Part shown: positions 25,637-34,585 of the stretch, in pieces | Position numbering within the stretch: the stretch's first letter is position 1 | How the letters are laid out: each line of letters starts with the position of its first letter | Assembly (NCBI RefSeq): GCF_004382795.1 | Contig: NZ_SMSG01000008.1 | Span: forward strand, 1 to 64,000 | Source of the DNA: Cumulibacter soli | Lineage (GTDB): Bacteria; Actinomycetota; Actinomycetes; Mycobacteriales; Antricoccaceae | Direction of reading: 5' to 3' | Length of the DNA stretch: 64,000 nucleotides | Notes under the pieces: generated by a model | What the model was told of the DNA's origin: nothing | Databases searched by the model: none | Seen by the model: the letters and a program-made list of their open reading frames with translations, nothing else | Made by a program: the position numbers and the translations under genes

Positions 25637-26751
25637 GCGCTGGCTCCCTCGGTAGCCGGGGTGAGGACATCTGCTAGACGGGCGCGCCAGGACGCGGGCG
25701 TACCCAGCAGCCCGTACGCGGCGCGGGCACGACGCGCGTAGAGGTGGGCGTTGTGTTCCCAGGTAAAGCCGATCCCGCCGTGCAGCACAATGCAGTCCTT
25801 GGCCGCCTGCAGCGCTGTCTCGGATGCCTGACTGCGGGCAACTGCGGCGCCGAGTGCGAAGTCGTCAGATCCCGGCTCTTGCCAGGCCGCCCAGTATGCC
25901 GCCGAACGGGCCAATTCCAACGGTACGAGAACATCAGCCAACCCGTGTTTCACCGCTTGGAAGGACCCGATTGGCCTGCCGAACTGATGGCGGGTCTTGG
26001 CGTAGTCGGTCGTCTGCTCCAGCAGTGCGGTCGTCGCGCCGACCTGTTCGGCAGCCATCCCAATCGCGGCGGTCTGCAAGGTGCGCTCAAGGATCTTCGT
26101 GCCGTCCCCACGCGCGCCAACTCTCTTCGCTGGGGCGTCGCGCAGTTCAACGTCGCAGAGCGAGTGCGTGCCGTCGAGGGTGTCGCGGCTCAGGATCGTC
26201 GCGTCCGATGCTTGCACCGCGAATACGGAGAGTTCGCCGGCATCGAGTGCGGACACAAACAGGACGTCGGCGGCGTCGGCGTCCAGTACGAGCGTCTTCG
26301 AGCCGGAGAGCCGGTCGCCATCGGCGACAGTGGCGATGTTCGGGTCCAGCCAACCCAAGTTCGCCGCTTCGGCGGCAGCGACGGTAGCTTTCAACTCACC
26401 GGCGGCGATACCGGGCAGGTACTCCTGGCGGGTCGTCTCGTCACCGGATTCCTGCACTGCGGTGGCGGCGAGTACGACGCTCGCGAAGAAGGGGCCGCCG
26501 TACAGCACGCGGCCCATTTCCTCCAGCACGATGCAAAGATCGACCAGCGAGCCGCCCATCCCGCCGGCGTCCTCGGCTATGGCGATGGCATGAGCGCCCA
26601 GTTGGTCAGCAAGCGTCGACCACGTTCCGCGATCGGACCATCCGTCGGCGTCAAGCGCCGCGCGCGCTTGCGCGATGCACTCCTCACCACCGAGCAGCCG
26701 GCGCACCGCGTCGCGCAGCGCGTGCTGCTCATCGGTCCAGTCGAACTCCAT
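25633..26751 (-). CDS. Acyl-CoA dehydrogenase family protein (subunit B of a pair)
   Basis: A 372-aa ACAD-fold protein. N-terminal MEFDWTDEQHALRDAVRRLL and GGMGGSLVDLCIVLEEMGRV are typical of the smaller partner in heteromeric actinobacterial ACADs. The C-terminus has IVLHGGIGFTWEHNAHLYAR, the conserved His/Glu-rich segment. The central SEPG-type FAD motif is replaced by AAAEAANLGWLDP, which is divergent, so FAD binding may depend on the partner. It starts directly after the ligase stop and overlaps its partner by 4 bases. Confidence 0.93.
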   Translation of the reverse strand: MEFDWTDEQHALRDAVRRLLGGEECIAQARAALDADGWSDRGTWSTLADQLGAHAIAIAEDAGGMGGSLVDLCIVLEEMGRVLYGGPFFASVVLAATAVQESGDETTRQEYLPGIAAGELKATVAAAEAANLGWLDPNIATVADGDRLSGSKTLVLDADAADVLFVSALDAGELSVFAVQASDATILSRDTLDGTHSLCDVELRDAPAKRVGARGDGTKILERTLQTAAIGMAAEQVGATTALLEQTTDYAKTRHQFGRPIGSFQAVKHGLADVLVPLELARSAAYWAAWQEPGSDDFALGAAVARSQASETALQAAKDCIVLHGGIGFTWEHNAHLYARRARAAYGLLGTPASWRARLADVLTPATEGASA

Positions 26752-28317
26752 CTAGCCCACCTTCCATGTCCGCAGGTCTCGTTTGAGAATCTTCCCGCTG
26801 GCATTTGTCGGCATCTCGTCAATCACGATGAACTCTGCGGGCACCTTGTATCGGGCGAGGCTCGCGTTGCAGTGTTCGGTCAATTCCGCACTGCTGACTT
26901 CGGCGCTCACGGTCAGGAACGCGCGTACCGTCTCACCCCAGTGTTCGTCCGGCACACCAACGACAGCGCTCTGCACCACGGCCGGATGCTCGGCGAGCAC
27001 GTCCTCGATTTCATGCGGATAGATGTTCTCTCCACCTCGAATGATCATGTCCTTCTTGCGTCCGTGCAAGTACAGGTAGCCGTCCTCATCCAGATATCCC
27101 ATATCGCCGGCGCGGAACCATCCGTCGCGCAGCGCATACTCGGTAGCCTCGCGCATCCCGAGGTATCCGTTCATCACCTGGTCGCTGCGGGTGGCGACTT
27201 CACCGACTTCGCCCGGAGGCAGCGGGTTCATATCGTCGTCCACGATCCGCATCGCGACGCCGAACGACGGGCGGCCATTTGAGCCGAGGAGCTTGGGTTC
27301 GCCGGCCAACGCGCGACGATGATCCTCAGGGGTCAGGACCGCCTGCAGGCCGGCCTCGGTGCCAGCTCCGAAGGCCTGTAGGAAGTCGCACCCGAAGGTG
27401 TCCAATGCTCGACGAAGCAACCCCGGCGTGATGGGGGAGGCGCCGTAGGTGATCAACTCGAGGCGGTCGTAGTCGTGATCAGCCACGCCGTCGAGTTGCA
27501 GGATGGTGCTGATCATCGTCGGCACGAGAAATGCGGCGCTGAGTTCATCGCGCGCCATCAAATCCAAAACGCGGACGGGGTCGAACTGCGGCATCAGGAC
27601 CGACGTGAACCCGACTGCGATACCCATATACAGGCCGCACACGCCGGATATGTGGAAAGTGGGCGCTGCGCAGTAGCGGATGTCGTCGGCCGATGCGCGA
27701 TAGTCGACCGCGCATGACTGGGTTATGGATTTCATCATCCGTTGTGACTGGATGACGCCCTTGGGCAGACCAGTAGTTCCAGAGGTGAAGGCGAGGGCGA
27801 GGATGTCCTCGTCATTGCAGATGACATTCGGCTCTGATTGCGCACCGGTGGCCAGCAGGCGCTCATAGTCGGAGTCGGCGCCGTCGAATGTAATCCACAT
27901 GCGTATTGCGGGATGCTGCTCTCGCAGCGGCGCCAGTAAGTCGGCGTACCGCTCGTCGAAGAAGAACGCGTGTGGCTGCGCGCGTTCGAGTAGCGTGCCT
28001 ACTTCCGAGGTCATCAACCGGTAGTTCAGCGGCACGTACGCCACGCCCATCTTCATGCAGGCGAGGATGAGCTCGATGTATCGGTGCGAATCAAGGGCGA
28101 GTACGGCGATGCGATCGCCTCGCGTGAACCCCTCGCGTCGCAGTGCATCCACGAGTTGATTCACCCGCGCGTTCGTCTCGGCGAACGATTGGCAACGGCC
28201 GTCCGGAAGGATGAACGCTGCCTTGTCACGCTCCCGTTCGGCGCTCAGCGTCAGCATTTCGCCGACCGTGATGTGCGGGCGTGCAGCGAATTGCGAAGTG
28301 AGTTCGGGGGACGACAA
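26752..28317 (-). CDS. Acyl-CoA synthetase (AMP-forming)
   Basis: A 521-aa ligase making an acyl-CoA for the downstream dehydrogenase pair. It shows LAFTSGTTGLPKGV (A3) near 175, QAFGAGTEAGLQAVL in place of the usual YGxTE (A5), WFRAGDMGYLDEDGYLYL (A7), GRKKDMIIRGGENIYPHEIE (A8), and a terminal NASGKILKRDLR with the catalytic lysine. I choose TTG at 28315-28317 because GGAGG lies five bases upstream; a GTG at 28383 would add a poorly conserved, Arg-rich leader. It is first gene of the minus-strand operon running to the HpaB-like gene. The atypical A5 motif (Gly-Ala-Gly-Thr-Glu) is worth noting. Confidence 0.92.
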   Translation of the reverse strand: MSSPELTSQFAARPHITVGEMLTLSAERERDKAAFILPDGRCQSFAETNARVNQLVDALRREGFTRGDRIAVLALDSHRYIELILACMKMGVAYVPLNYRLMTSEVGTLLERAQPHAFFFDERYADLLAPLREQHPAIRMWITFDGADSDYERLLATGAQSEPNVICNDEDILALAFTSGTTGLPKGVIQSQRMMKSITQSCAVDYRASADDIRYCAAPTFHISGVCGLYMGIAVGFTSVLMPQFDPVRVLDLMARDELSAAFLVPTMISTILQLDGVADHDYDRLELITYGASPITPGLLRRALDTFGCDFLQAFGAGTEAGLQAVLTPEDHRRALAGEPKLLGSNGRPSFGVAMRIVDDDMNPLPPGEVGEVATRSDQVMNGYLGMREATEYALRDGWFRAGDMGYLDEDGYLYLHGRKKDMIIRGGENIYPHEIEDVLAEHPAVVQSAVVGVPDEHWGETVRAFLTVSAEVSSAELTEHCNASLARYKVPAEFIVIDEMPTNASGKILKRDLRTWKVG

Positions 28318-28383
28318 TCGGGCCTCCGGGTTTCCTCGACCGACGGACGACCCGGCCCTGTCGCGGGCGGGCCGACACACCAA

Positions 28384-28401
28384 GGTGACGTGCGCGTCAC
28401 C
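28384..28401. promoter_or_regulatory. Perfect inverted repeat, candidate operator
   Basis: GGTGACG-TGCG-CGTCACC, a perfect 7-base inverted repeat with a 4-base centre. It lies just downstream of the expected start of transcription from the minus promoter at 28410-28438, where a repressor would block it. Confidence 0.5.
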
Positions 28402-28409
28402 TTCCTTCG

Positions 28410-28438
28410 GTTCTACGGCGTGGTGGATGATCTGTCAA
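28410..28438 (-). promoter_or_regulatory. Promoter of the ligase/ACAD/HpaB operon
   Basis: On the minus strand TTGACA (28438-28433), a 17-base spacer, and TAGAAC (28415-28410; four of six match TATAAT). The expected leader to the TTG start at 28317 is about 85 bases. Confidence 0.55.
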
Positions 28439-28453
28439 ACATTTACGTGCATT

Positions 28454-28467
28454 TGATCGTACGTTCA
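28454..28467. promoter_or_regulatory. Near-perfect 14-base palindrome
   Basis: TGATCGTACGTTCA, symmetric except for one base pair position in each arm. It lies between the two divergent promoters, upstream of both -35 elements, and could bind an activator or a TetR-type dimer. Confidence 0.4.
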
Positions 28468-28485
28468 GTATGTGCCCTCAAGACG

Positions 28486-28513
28486 TTGACATGTCTACCC
28501 CCGCGGTGACAAT
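28486..28513 (+). promoter_or_regulatory. Promoter candidate for HpaB-like paralogue 2
   Basis: TTGACA (28486-28491), a 16-base spacer and GACAAT (28508-28513). It leaves an untranslated leader of about 100 bases before the ATG at 28619. Confidence 0.45.
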
Positions 28514-28618
28514 CTCGAATTGACCCACCTGTAAATTTCGCCCCGATTCCGCGGCGGCGTACGCGCTCCGGTGTGTGGTCTTCAGCCCCTGGGGCCGCGC
28601 ATCATGAGATGAGGTTCA

Positions 28619-29995
28619 ATGCTCACTGGACAGCAATACAAGGATTCGCTGCACGACGGTCGCAAGGTGTACTTCGAAGGCCGCCTGATCGAGGACTTCG
28701 CGGACGAGCCCGCGCTGGGCGTCCCGATGAACGTGGCGGCTGAGGGATACGACAAGTACTACGACGGCACTCCGGGCGCGGTCAATCCGCTGATTGACGC
28801 GCCCCGTAGCGTCGAGGAACTGCGCGACAAGATTCCATCTCTGATCGAGATGGACCTGCTGCTGAACACCACCTACCAATCGTTGATGACGCTGGCGGTC
28901 GCCGCACCGCAGATTGAGGGTGCGGCTCCTGAATGCGTCCCGCGGATCCATGAATACCTGCAGGCCGCCCGCGTCGGGGACATCCGGATCACCGAGTGCA
29001 TCACCGATGCAAAGGGAAACCGCAGCCGCCCGCCAGCCAAACAGGATGACCCAGACTCGTACGTGCGGGTGGTAGATCGTGGTGCGGACGGCGTCGTGAT
29101 CCGCGGCGCCAAGCTCCACATCAGCGCAGCGGCATTGGGCCATGACCTGATGGTGATGCCGACCAAGACGATGAAACCGGGCGAGGAGGACTACGCGATC
29201 GCGTGCGCCGTACCGGTCAATTCGCCGGGCGTGCACATCACGAATACGACGTACCACCCGTTGGCCGGCGACGCCCGCGACTTCCCGGTGTCCTCGCAGC
29301 ACAGCGTGCCGGACAGCATGTGCATCTTCGATGACGTGTTCGTGCCGTACGAGCGGGTCTTCCTCGATGGTCAGAGCGCACAGGCAGCGGTGTTCGCGCA
29401 TTCGCTCGGCCTCTGGGAGCGGCTGGGCGGGACGGCGTTCATGGTGCAGCAAGCTGACGAATTGGTCGGCCTCGCGCACCTGATCGCCGAAGCCAACGGG
29501 ACTCTGAAGATTTCGCACGTGCGCGAGAAGATCGACGAGATGATCATCCACGCCAGTTTGCTGCGTGCCGGCCTGGAAGCCGCGATCACCAACGCCGGAT
29601 CGACGCCCGAGGGGTACTACTACCCGGACGACATGTACACCAACGTGACCAAGTATCAGGGTGCGGTGCAGTTCAGCACGATGGTGCGACACCTGCACGA
29701 CATCTCGGGAGGTGCCGTTCTCACCGCGCCGTCGATGTCGGACTTCGACAACCCGACGCTGCGGCCATTCCTAGAGAAGTACATGTCGACCGGGAACGAT
29801 ATCGCCGGCGAGTACCGCACCAAACTGTTCCACGCGATCCGCGACACCACCGCGGATGCCTACGGCGGCTGGCATCTGGTGACCAACCTGCAGTCCGGCG
29901 GCGGGCTGTTCGCGCAGCGCTTGGTCACTCGTCGGCACTACGACATGGACCGGGCGCGCGCGTTAGGTCTGCGCGCCGCGGGCCTGGGCGACTGA
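28619..29995 (+). CDS. HpaB / 4-hydroxybutyryl-CoA dehydratase-family flavoprotein (paralogue 2)
   Basis: A 458-aa paralogue of the protein at 22994-24391. The two align colinearly with no gap over the first 320 residues (both have ITDAKG at 128-133, VVIRGAKLHI at 159-168, and the same SHVREKI segment at 299-305). Here H311 is kept in IIHASLLRAGLE, but the position equal to C318 is Gly, and the N-terminal CxxxC of 4-hydroxybutyryl-CoA dehydratase is absent. A [4Fe-4S] dehydratase is therefore unlikely; a flavin-dependent oxygenase or isomerase is more plausible. SD GAGG lies six bases upstream. It is transcribed alone, divergently from the ligase/ACAD/HpaB operon. Confidence 0.88.
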   Translation: MLTGQQYKDSLHDGRKVYFEGRLIEDFADEPALGVPMNVAAEGYDKYYDGTPGAVNPLIDAPRSVEELRDKIPSLIEMDLLLNTTYQSLMTLAVAAPQIEGAAPECVPRIHEYLQAARVGDIRITECITDAKGNRSRPPAKQDDPDSYVRVVDRGADGVVIRGAKLHISAAALGHDLMVMPTKTMKPGEEDYAIACAVPVNSPGVHITNTTYHPLAGDARDFPVSSQHSVPDSMCIFDDVFVPYERVFLDGQSAQAAVFAHSLGLWERLGGTAFMVQQADELVGLAHLIAEANGTLKISHVREKIDEMIIHASLLRAGLEAAITNAGSTPEGYYYPDDMYTNVTKYQGAVQFSTMVRHLHDISGGAVLTAPSMSDFDNPTLRPFLEKYMSTGNDIAGEYRTKLFHAIRDTTADAYGGWHLVTNLQSGGGLFAQRLVTRRHYDMDRARALGLRAAGLGD

Positions 29996-29999
29996 ACAG

Positions 30000-30854
30000 T
30001 TACCCGCGGGACTCGATCAGCGCGGCGAGTTTGTCCAGCCGGGCGAGTACGACGTCCGCCGATGCTGACGGCAAACCCAGGGTGACTTCCTCGACGCCCA
30101 TCGACTCAAGTTCATCCAGGCGCTCGTTCTGCGCGGGGACACCGAACGGCGCGATCCGCAGATGCTGCGGGTCGCGCCCGGCGTCCTCCCACAGTCGGCG
30201 CAATTCGGCGAAATCATCTGCGCCGTAGTTACGTAGCGGCATCCAGCCGTCGTACGCCTCGACGATTTGGTCATAGGCCCGAGCGCCCGCGCTTGATCCC
30301 AGTAATAACGGCACTCGAGGCGCATTATCCGCCCCGCGCTGCTCGGGCTTGGGCCAGGACCAGGACGGCTCGAAGTTCACATACTTGCCGTCGAACGATG
30401 CCTCGTCCTCGGCCCATAGCCGCGTCATGGCCAGCACGTGTTCCTGGGTGCGGGTACGGCGACGCTTCGGGTCGACTCCGTGCGCGGACATCTCTTCTTC
30501 GTTCCAGCCGTACCCGATGCCGAGTTCGACTCGTCCGCCGGAGATTCGGTCTAGAGTGGCGACCGCTTTAGCGGTCACCAGTGGATCACGCTGGGCTGCC
30601 AGCATGATCCCAGTGCCCAGGATGATCCGCTCGGTGGCGGCCGCGGCGGCGGCGAGTGCCACGAGCGGATCTACCGTACGGCGGTACCACTCGGGCAGTT
30701 CGGCGCCGCCCGGCCACGGGGTACGGCGGCTGGCGGGAATATGCGTGTGCTCCGGGAGCCAAAGACCGGAAAATCCGCGAGCCTCAACTTCTTTGGCAAC
30801 GGTGACGGGGTCGATGGATTGATCGGTGAGGAAGATCGTTACGCCGTACTTCAT
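30000..30854 (-). CDS. LLM-class F420-dependent oxidoreductase (Rv2161c-like)
   Basis: A 284-aa luciferase-like TIM-barrel protein, probably using coenzyme F420. It shows EVEARGFSGLWLPEHTHIP near 28-46, ERIILGTGIMLAAQRDPL, and RISGGRVELGIGYGWNEEEM, the family pattern of the F420-type (Rv2161c) subgroup. The substrate is unknown. SD GGAGG lies five bases upstream of the ATG at 30854. It converges on HpaB paralogue 2 (4-base gap) and is divergent from the ligase at 30973. Confidence 0.9.
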   Translation of the reverse strand: MKYGVTIFLTDQSIDPVTVAKEVEARGFSGLWLPEHTHIPASRRTPWPGGAELPEWYRRTVDPLVALAAAAAATERIILGTGIMLAAQRDPLVTAKAVATLDRISGGRVELGIGYGWNEEEMSAHGVDPKRRRTRTQEHVLAMTRLWAEDEASFDGKYVNFEPSWSWPKPEQRGADNAPRVPLLLGSSAGARAYDQIVEAYDGWMPLRNYGADDFAELRRLWEDAGRDPQHLRIAPFGVPAQNERLDELESMGVEEVTLGLPSASADVVLARLDKLAALIESRG

Positions 30855-30972
30855 GGGCCCTCCAGGGTTGCGGTATTCGACTCAGCCTACGAAAGACAGC
30901 GACCGATTCGATAGCGTGAGCAACAGACACGTTGGCGAGGTCGAAAGATCCACCAGGCCGGGGAGGGTATCG

Positions 30973-32544
30973 ATGGGCGACACATTCGATTGGGAGCGGG
31001 CAGCAACCGAGGCGGGTATGCGTGAGGGTCGGCGTTTCAACATCGCGTCGATCGACCTGCCCGAGGACCGTGCGTTGATTTGGTACCGCGAGGACGAAAG
31101 CGTCATCGAACTCAGTAAGAAGCAGGTGCGGGCGCAAGTTACCCAACTTGCGGCTGAACTCCGGGACCTCGGAATCCAGCCGGGACAGCGCGTGGCAGGC
31201 TTGTTGAGCAAACGTCCGGAATCGTTCACTGCAGCCTTGGCCACCTGGTACATCGGCGCCGTCTACGTCCCGCTATTTTCGGGATTCAGCGGGGACGGGA
31301 TCGCGGTACGACTAGGCGATAGCGGCACGTCCGCGGTGATCACCGATACCGCGAACGCTCCCGCGCTGGAAAGCATCAGCGACCAGTTCCCCCATATGCA
31401 GACGATTGTGGTCGACGCCGACGGTGATCTGTACGGTGACCTGGACGCCGAGGTCGGCGTATACGAGCCGTTCGATTCGAATATAAGCGATCTAGCGACC
31501 ATCATGTACACCTCCGGCACGACTGGAAAGCCGAAAGGCTGCATGATGAGCCACAACATCATCGTTACTTTGCGTCCCTACCTCGATCACAGTCTCGGCC
31601 TCGAGCCGGGCGAGACGCTGTTCGCTCCCTCGGACGCCGGCTGGTCCTTCGGCCTGTTCACCACCGGCCTGGGACCGCTGTCACGGGGAAACCCGCGCGT
31701 CATCTATGAAGGCCGCTTCGACCCCGCAGCGTGGTGGACCGCGATGGACCGCACCGGAGCCGGACTCATCGCCGCGGCGCCAACCGCTTACCGGCAACTG
31801 GCTGCGGCGGGGCGCGAACTCATCCCGTCCTCATTCCGTGCGGCTTCAAGCGCTGGTGAACCACTGGACGCTGCGATCGCGGCCTGGTTCGAAGAGAACC
31901 CCGGGGTAACGATCTACGACTGCTACGGGCTGTCCGAGGTCGGGATGGTGGTCGGCAACCTGCGCGGCGACGTTGGACTCGACCCCATCCCGGGATCGAT
32001 GGGTACCCCGGTCCCCGGTTTCGAGATCGAACTGCGTGCCGAGGACGGGTCGACCGTGTCGGGCATCGGGTCCGGGCGCCTGGCGATCAGGCAGAACGGA
32101 TTCTTCGGTAGCTACGGTTATTGGGAACGAGACGAAGTCTGGCAGAAGCGTTTCGACGGCGAATGGTTCGTCACCGAGGACGTCGCACGCCGCGATGCCG
32201 ACGGGCGCTACTGGTTCGAGTCCCGCAGCGATGACGTGATCGTCGCCTCGGGTATGAACGTCGGTCCGTCCGAGGTCGAGAACGCACTACTGGAGCACCC
32301 GCTGATCGATGATGCGGGCGTGGCCGGGATTCCCGACCCCACGAAGGGATCCATAGTCACTGCGCATGTGGTGCTGAATGGCGCTGCGCCTGCAGACCTG
32401 GAAAAGGAACTGCGAGCGTGGGTAACTGAGCGCGTTGGACGCCATGCGGCGCCGCGGCGGGTGAGCGTCTGGGACCAACTACCGCGAACCGCGAGCGGAA
32501 AACTGCGCCGCGTCGACTTGCGCGCCAGGCTGACGGACGAGTGA
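30973..32544 (+). CDS. Acyl-CoA/acetyl-CoA synthetase-like AMP ligase
   Basis: A 523-aa adenylate-forming ligase closer to the acetyl-CoA/medium-chain (ACSM-like) branch. It has IMYTSGTTGKPKGCMMSH (A3) near 180, SDAGWSFGLFTTGLGPL near 220 as in acetyl-CoA synthetases, YDCYGLSEVGMVVGNLRG (A5) near 318, WFVTEDVARRDADGRYWF (A7), and RSDDVIVASGMNVGPSEVE (A8), with the closing TASGKLRRVDLR lysine. ATG at 30973 is favoured because GGGGAGGG precedes it; in-frame upstream codons look non-coding. It abuts the pucR-like gene tail to tail (no gap). Confidence 0.9.
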   Translation: MGDTFDWERAATEAGMREGRRFNIASIDLPEDRALIWYREDESVIELSKKQVRAQVTQLAAELRDLGIQPGQRVAGLLSKRPESFTAALATWYIGAVYVPLFSGFSGDGIAVRLGDSGTSAVITDTANAPALESISDQFPHMQTIVVDADGDLYGDLDAEVGVYEPFDSNISDLATIMYTSGTTGKPKGCMMSHNIIVTLRPYLDHSLGLEPGETLFAPSDAGWSFGLFTTGLGPLSRGNPRVIYEGRFDPAAWWTAMDRTGAGLIAAAPTAYRQLAAAGRELIPSSFRAASSAGEPLDAAIAAWFEENPGVTIYDCYGLSEVGMVVGNLRGDVGLDPIPGSMGTPVPGFEIELRAEDGSTVSGIGSGRLAIRQNGFFGSYGYWERDEVWQKRFDGEWFVTEDVARRDADGRYWFESRSDDVIVASGMNVGPSEVENALLEHPLIDDAGVAGIPDPTKGSIVTAHVVLNGAAPADLEKELRAWVTERVGRHAAPRRVSVWDQLPRTASGKLRRVDLRARLTDE

Positions 32545-34392
32545 TCAGGCGGGCCGCAGCCCGTGCACTTGCATCACGAACCGTAGCCGGCTGACATCGC
32601 CGAGGTTCTGCAGATCAAGTCCGGTCAGCTCGCTGACGCGCTCCAATCGGTACCGCACCGTGTTCTCGTGCACCCCGAGCGTCTTGGCGCTCGCGCGTAT
32701 CTTGCCGTCCGAGGCGAGAAAGGAACGTACGGTCGGCATTAGTACATTCTCAGGATCCGCTGCACAGATGGGATCTACGAGGTCCGCGGCGTACTCCGCG
32801 GCCTGTCGCAGACCACCGGTGACGGCTGTCAGTGCGACCAAGGGCATCTGGCGCATCAGCACCGACTGAGACGCAGTGCCGAGGTCCTCCAGGGCGTTTT
32901 CGAACGCGCGAGCCTCTTCGGAATGGCGCGGCAGTTTCGCAAGCCCACACACCGGTGGGCAGACGAACAGGTATTGGGCGCCTTTTCGTTGTACACGTGG
33001 AAAGTAGGTGCTCAGCGCGGACTCGACGTGGGCTGGGCCCACCTCGTCCGGAAGCGTGATCAAGAATAAGTCCGCTCCAGGCACGCCCGTGCCGAGCAAG
33101 CTGTAGTCCCTGCCGAGTTCGTTGCGCAGTTCGGCCTCGATCTCGCCGCGCCGTGTCGTACCGGTATAACTCGCGCTTTCCACGCCGTACGAAATGCGTA
33201 CCAACACATGCTGTGCATCTGCGCGTACGCCGAACACATGCGCACGGTCGCTGAGCAGCCCCGGTTCGCGCTGCCCGTGCAGCACATCGGATAGGAAGTC
33301 TCGTCGGGCGAGATCCGCGTTTTCGCCATGTTGTATATCGGTCAGCAGCTTCAGCGCGACGGCGAAGGTAGCTTGCGCGAGGATTTTCGAGTCGAAGGCC
33401 GCGAATCGCCGCCCCTGTTCCACGAACTCCAGGAACCCTTGATGCCGGCGCCCTATCGTCATCGGGTTGATCAAGCGCCGATGGTGCGATCCGATCGCAG
33501 GTATAGGCGGAATCTCCACCGTTTCGCGCAGTCCTTGGATCACCAGGTCTTTCAGGCGCGGGACCCGCAACGCGTTACGGGGGAGCGTCGGCGGTCGCTG
33601 ATGCTCCATTCGCTCCGGGAGTGAGGCGGCGATCAATGCCAGATCCGGGCCGTACACGAGCACCGGAAGTCCGGCGATCTGCTGGACCCGGTCCAGTACC
33701 GATTGCAGATCGCCTCCGGCGAGCATAATCTCGGTCAGTTCGGTAGAGATCTGCGATAGTCGATTAAGGTTGCGGTTCTGGCTGACGATTGTCCGATGCC
33801 GCGCCTCCAACTCTTTGTGCAGCTCACCCTGCCGGATCGCGATCGCCGCCAGAATCCCGAAGGCGCGCGCCGTCGACATGTCGGCGTCGGTGTACTCATG
33901 CGGGCGTTCCTCGTTGTCGATATAGATCATGCCGATGACAGCGTCACTGACCACCAGCGGGACAACCAGTAGATCCCGAACCCCGAAGTACTTCATCGCG
34001 CGCTGGTTGGGGCGCGGATCTCGCTGCGCGTCGCGCACCAGTATCGGCTCGCGAGCGTGAACCGCCTCGGCCGTCATCCTGTCCCTGCCGGTCACCAGCG
34101 AGCGCACTTCGTCACCCATATCGCCAGCCCGGGCCCAGCCGACGTGGCATTGGAAGTTCTCTTCGTCCCGCCGCAAGTAGACCGTGCAGCGACTGACTCC
34201 GATCAACTCACAGAGCCGGCGTCCGATTAGACGCAGGACCTGTTCGAGGCCGGTATCACCGGCCATCGTCGTCAGCGCGATTTCTTCGAACGCGCTCACG
34301 ACGTTCGCGTACTGGACGGCCCGCGTGGATGCGGGGAGGGCGGTAGGGCCATCCTTTCCTGCTACCGCATTGTCGTGCTTCATCTGCGACAT
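32545..34392 (-). CDS. GAF-domain PucR/CdaR-family transcriptional regulator
   Basis: A 615-aa regulator. A GAF sensor domain spans about residues 35-195 (RLCELIGVSRCTVYLRRDEE, then RDLLVVPLVVSDAVIGMIYI). A central CdaR/PucR-type linker follows. The C-terminal PucR HTH is FLASDGKIRASAKTLGVHENTVRYRLERVSELTGLD, seen around residues 560-600 (landmarks ASAKTLGVHENTVRYRLERV). PucR proteins usually activate nearby catabolic genes in response to a substrate. It is divergent from the NTF2/LLM pair and tail to tail with the ligase, both candidate targets. No ribosome site is obvious at the chosen start. Confidence 0.92.
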   Translation of the reverse strand: MSQMKHDNAVAGKDGPTALPASTRAVQYANVVSAFEEIALTTMAGDTGLEQVLRLIGRRLCELIGVSRCTVYLRRDEENFQCHVGWARAGDMGDEVRSLVTGRDRMTAEAVHAREPILVRDAQRDPRPNQRAMKYFGVRDLLVVPLVVSDAVIGMIYIDNEERPHEYTDADMSTARAFGILAAIAIRQGELHKELEARHRTIVSQNRNLNRLSQISTELTEIMLAGGDLQSVLDRVQQIAGLPVLVYGPDLALIAASLPERMEHQRPPTLPRNALRVPRLKDLVIQGLRETVEIPPIPAIGSHHRRLINPMTIGRRHQGFLEFVEQGRRFAAFDSKILAQATFAVALKLLTDIQHGENADLARRDFLSDVLHGQREPGLLSDRAHVFGVRADAQHVLVRISYGVESASYTGTTRRGEIEAELRNELGRDYSLLGTGVPGADLFLITLPDEVGPAHVESALSTYFPRVQRKGAQYLFVCPPVCGLAKLPRHSEEARAFENALEDLGTASQSVLMRQMPLVALTAVTGGLRQAAEYAADLVDPICAADPENVLMPTVRSFLASDGKIRASAKTLGVHENTVRYRLERVSELTGLDLQNLGDVSRLRFVMQVHGLRPA

Positions 34393-34585
34393 GTTCGCAC
34401 TAAGACACTAGAGTTCGGAAGGGTGCTTTGTAGATTCCTCCAAGCCCGTGTCGCCCATCCTCATCAGGACTCATATCGCCCTCGGTAGTTTGACCGGACT
34501 GTGATCGGCCTCACCAGGGGGCCGAATGGTGGCGGTGGACGTCGATCGACATCACCCGACGATGAGCACGCATGGTGGAGGACAG

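Larger units (their letters stand above)
28318..28618. other. Divergent control region (301 bases), no gene
   Basis: Lies between the ligase/ACAD operon (minus) and HpaB-like paralogue 2 (plus). It holds two promoters and two palindromes, listed separately. No coding sequence is credible here. Confidence 0.7.

Noticed and set aside
25744-27282. 512-residue plus-strand reading frame opposite the ACAD and ligase genes
   Set aside because: It spans the boundary of two well-supported minus-strand genes and has no recognisable domain.
28616-29698. 360-residue minus-strand reading frame opposite HpaB paralogue 2
   Set aside because: Antisense shadow of a clear gene, with a His/Arg-rich composition and no family match.
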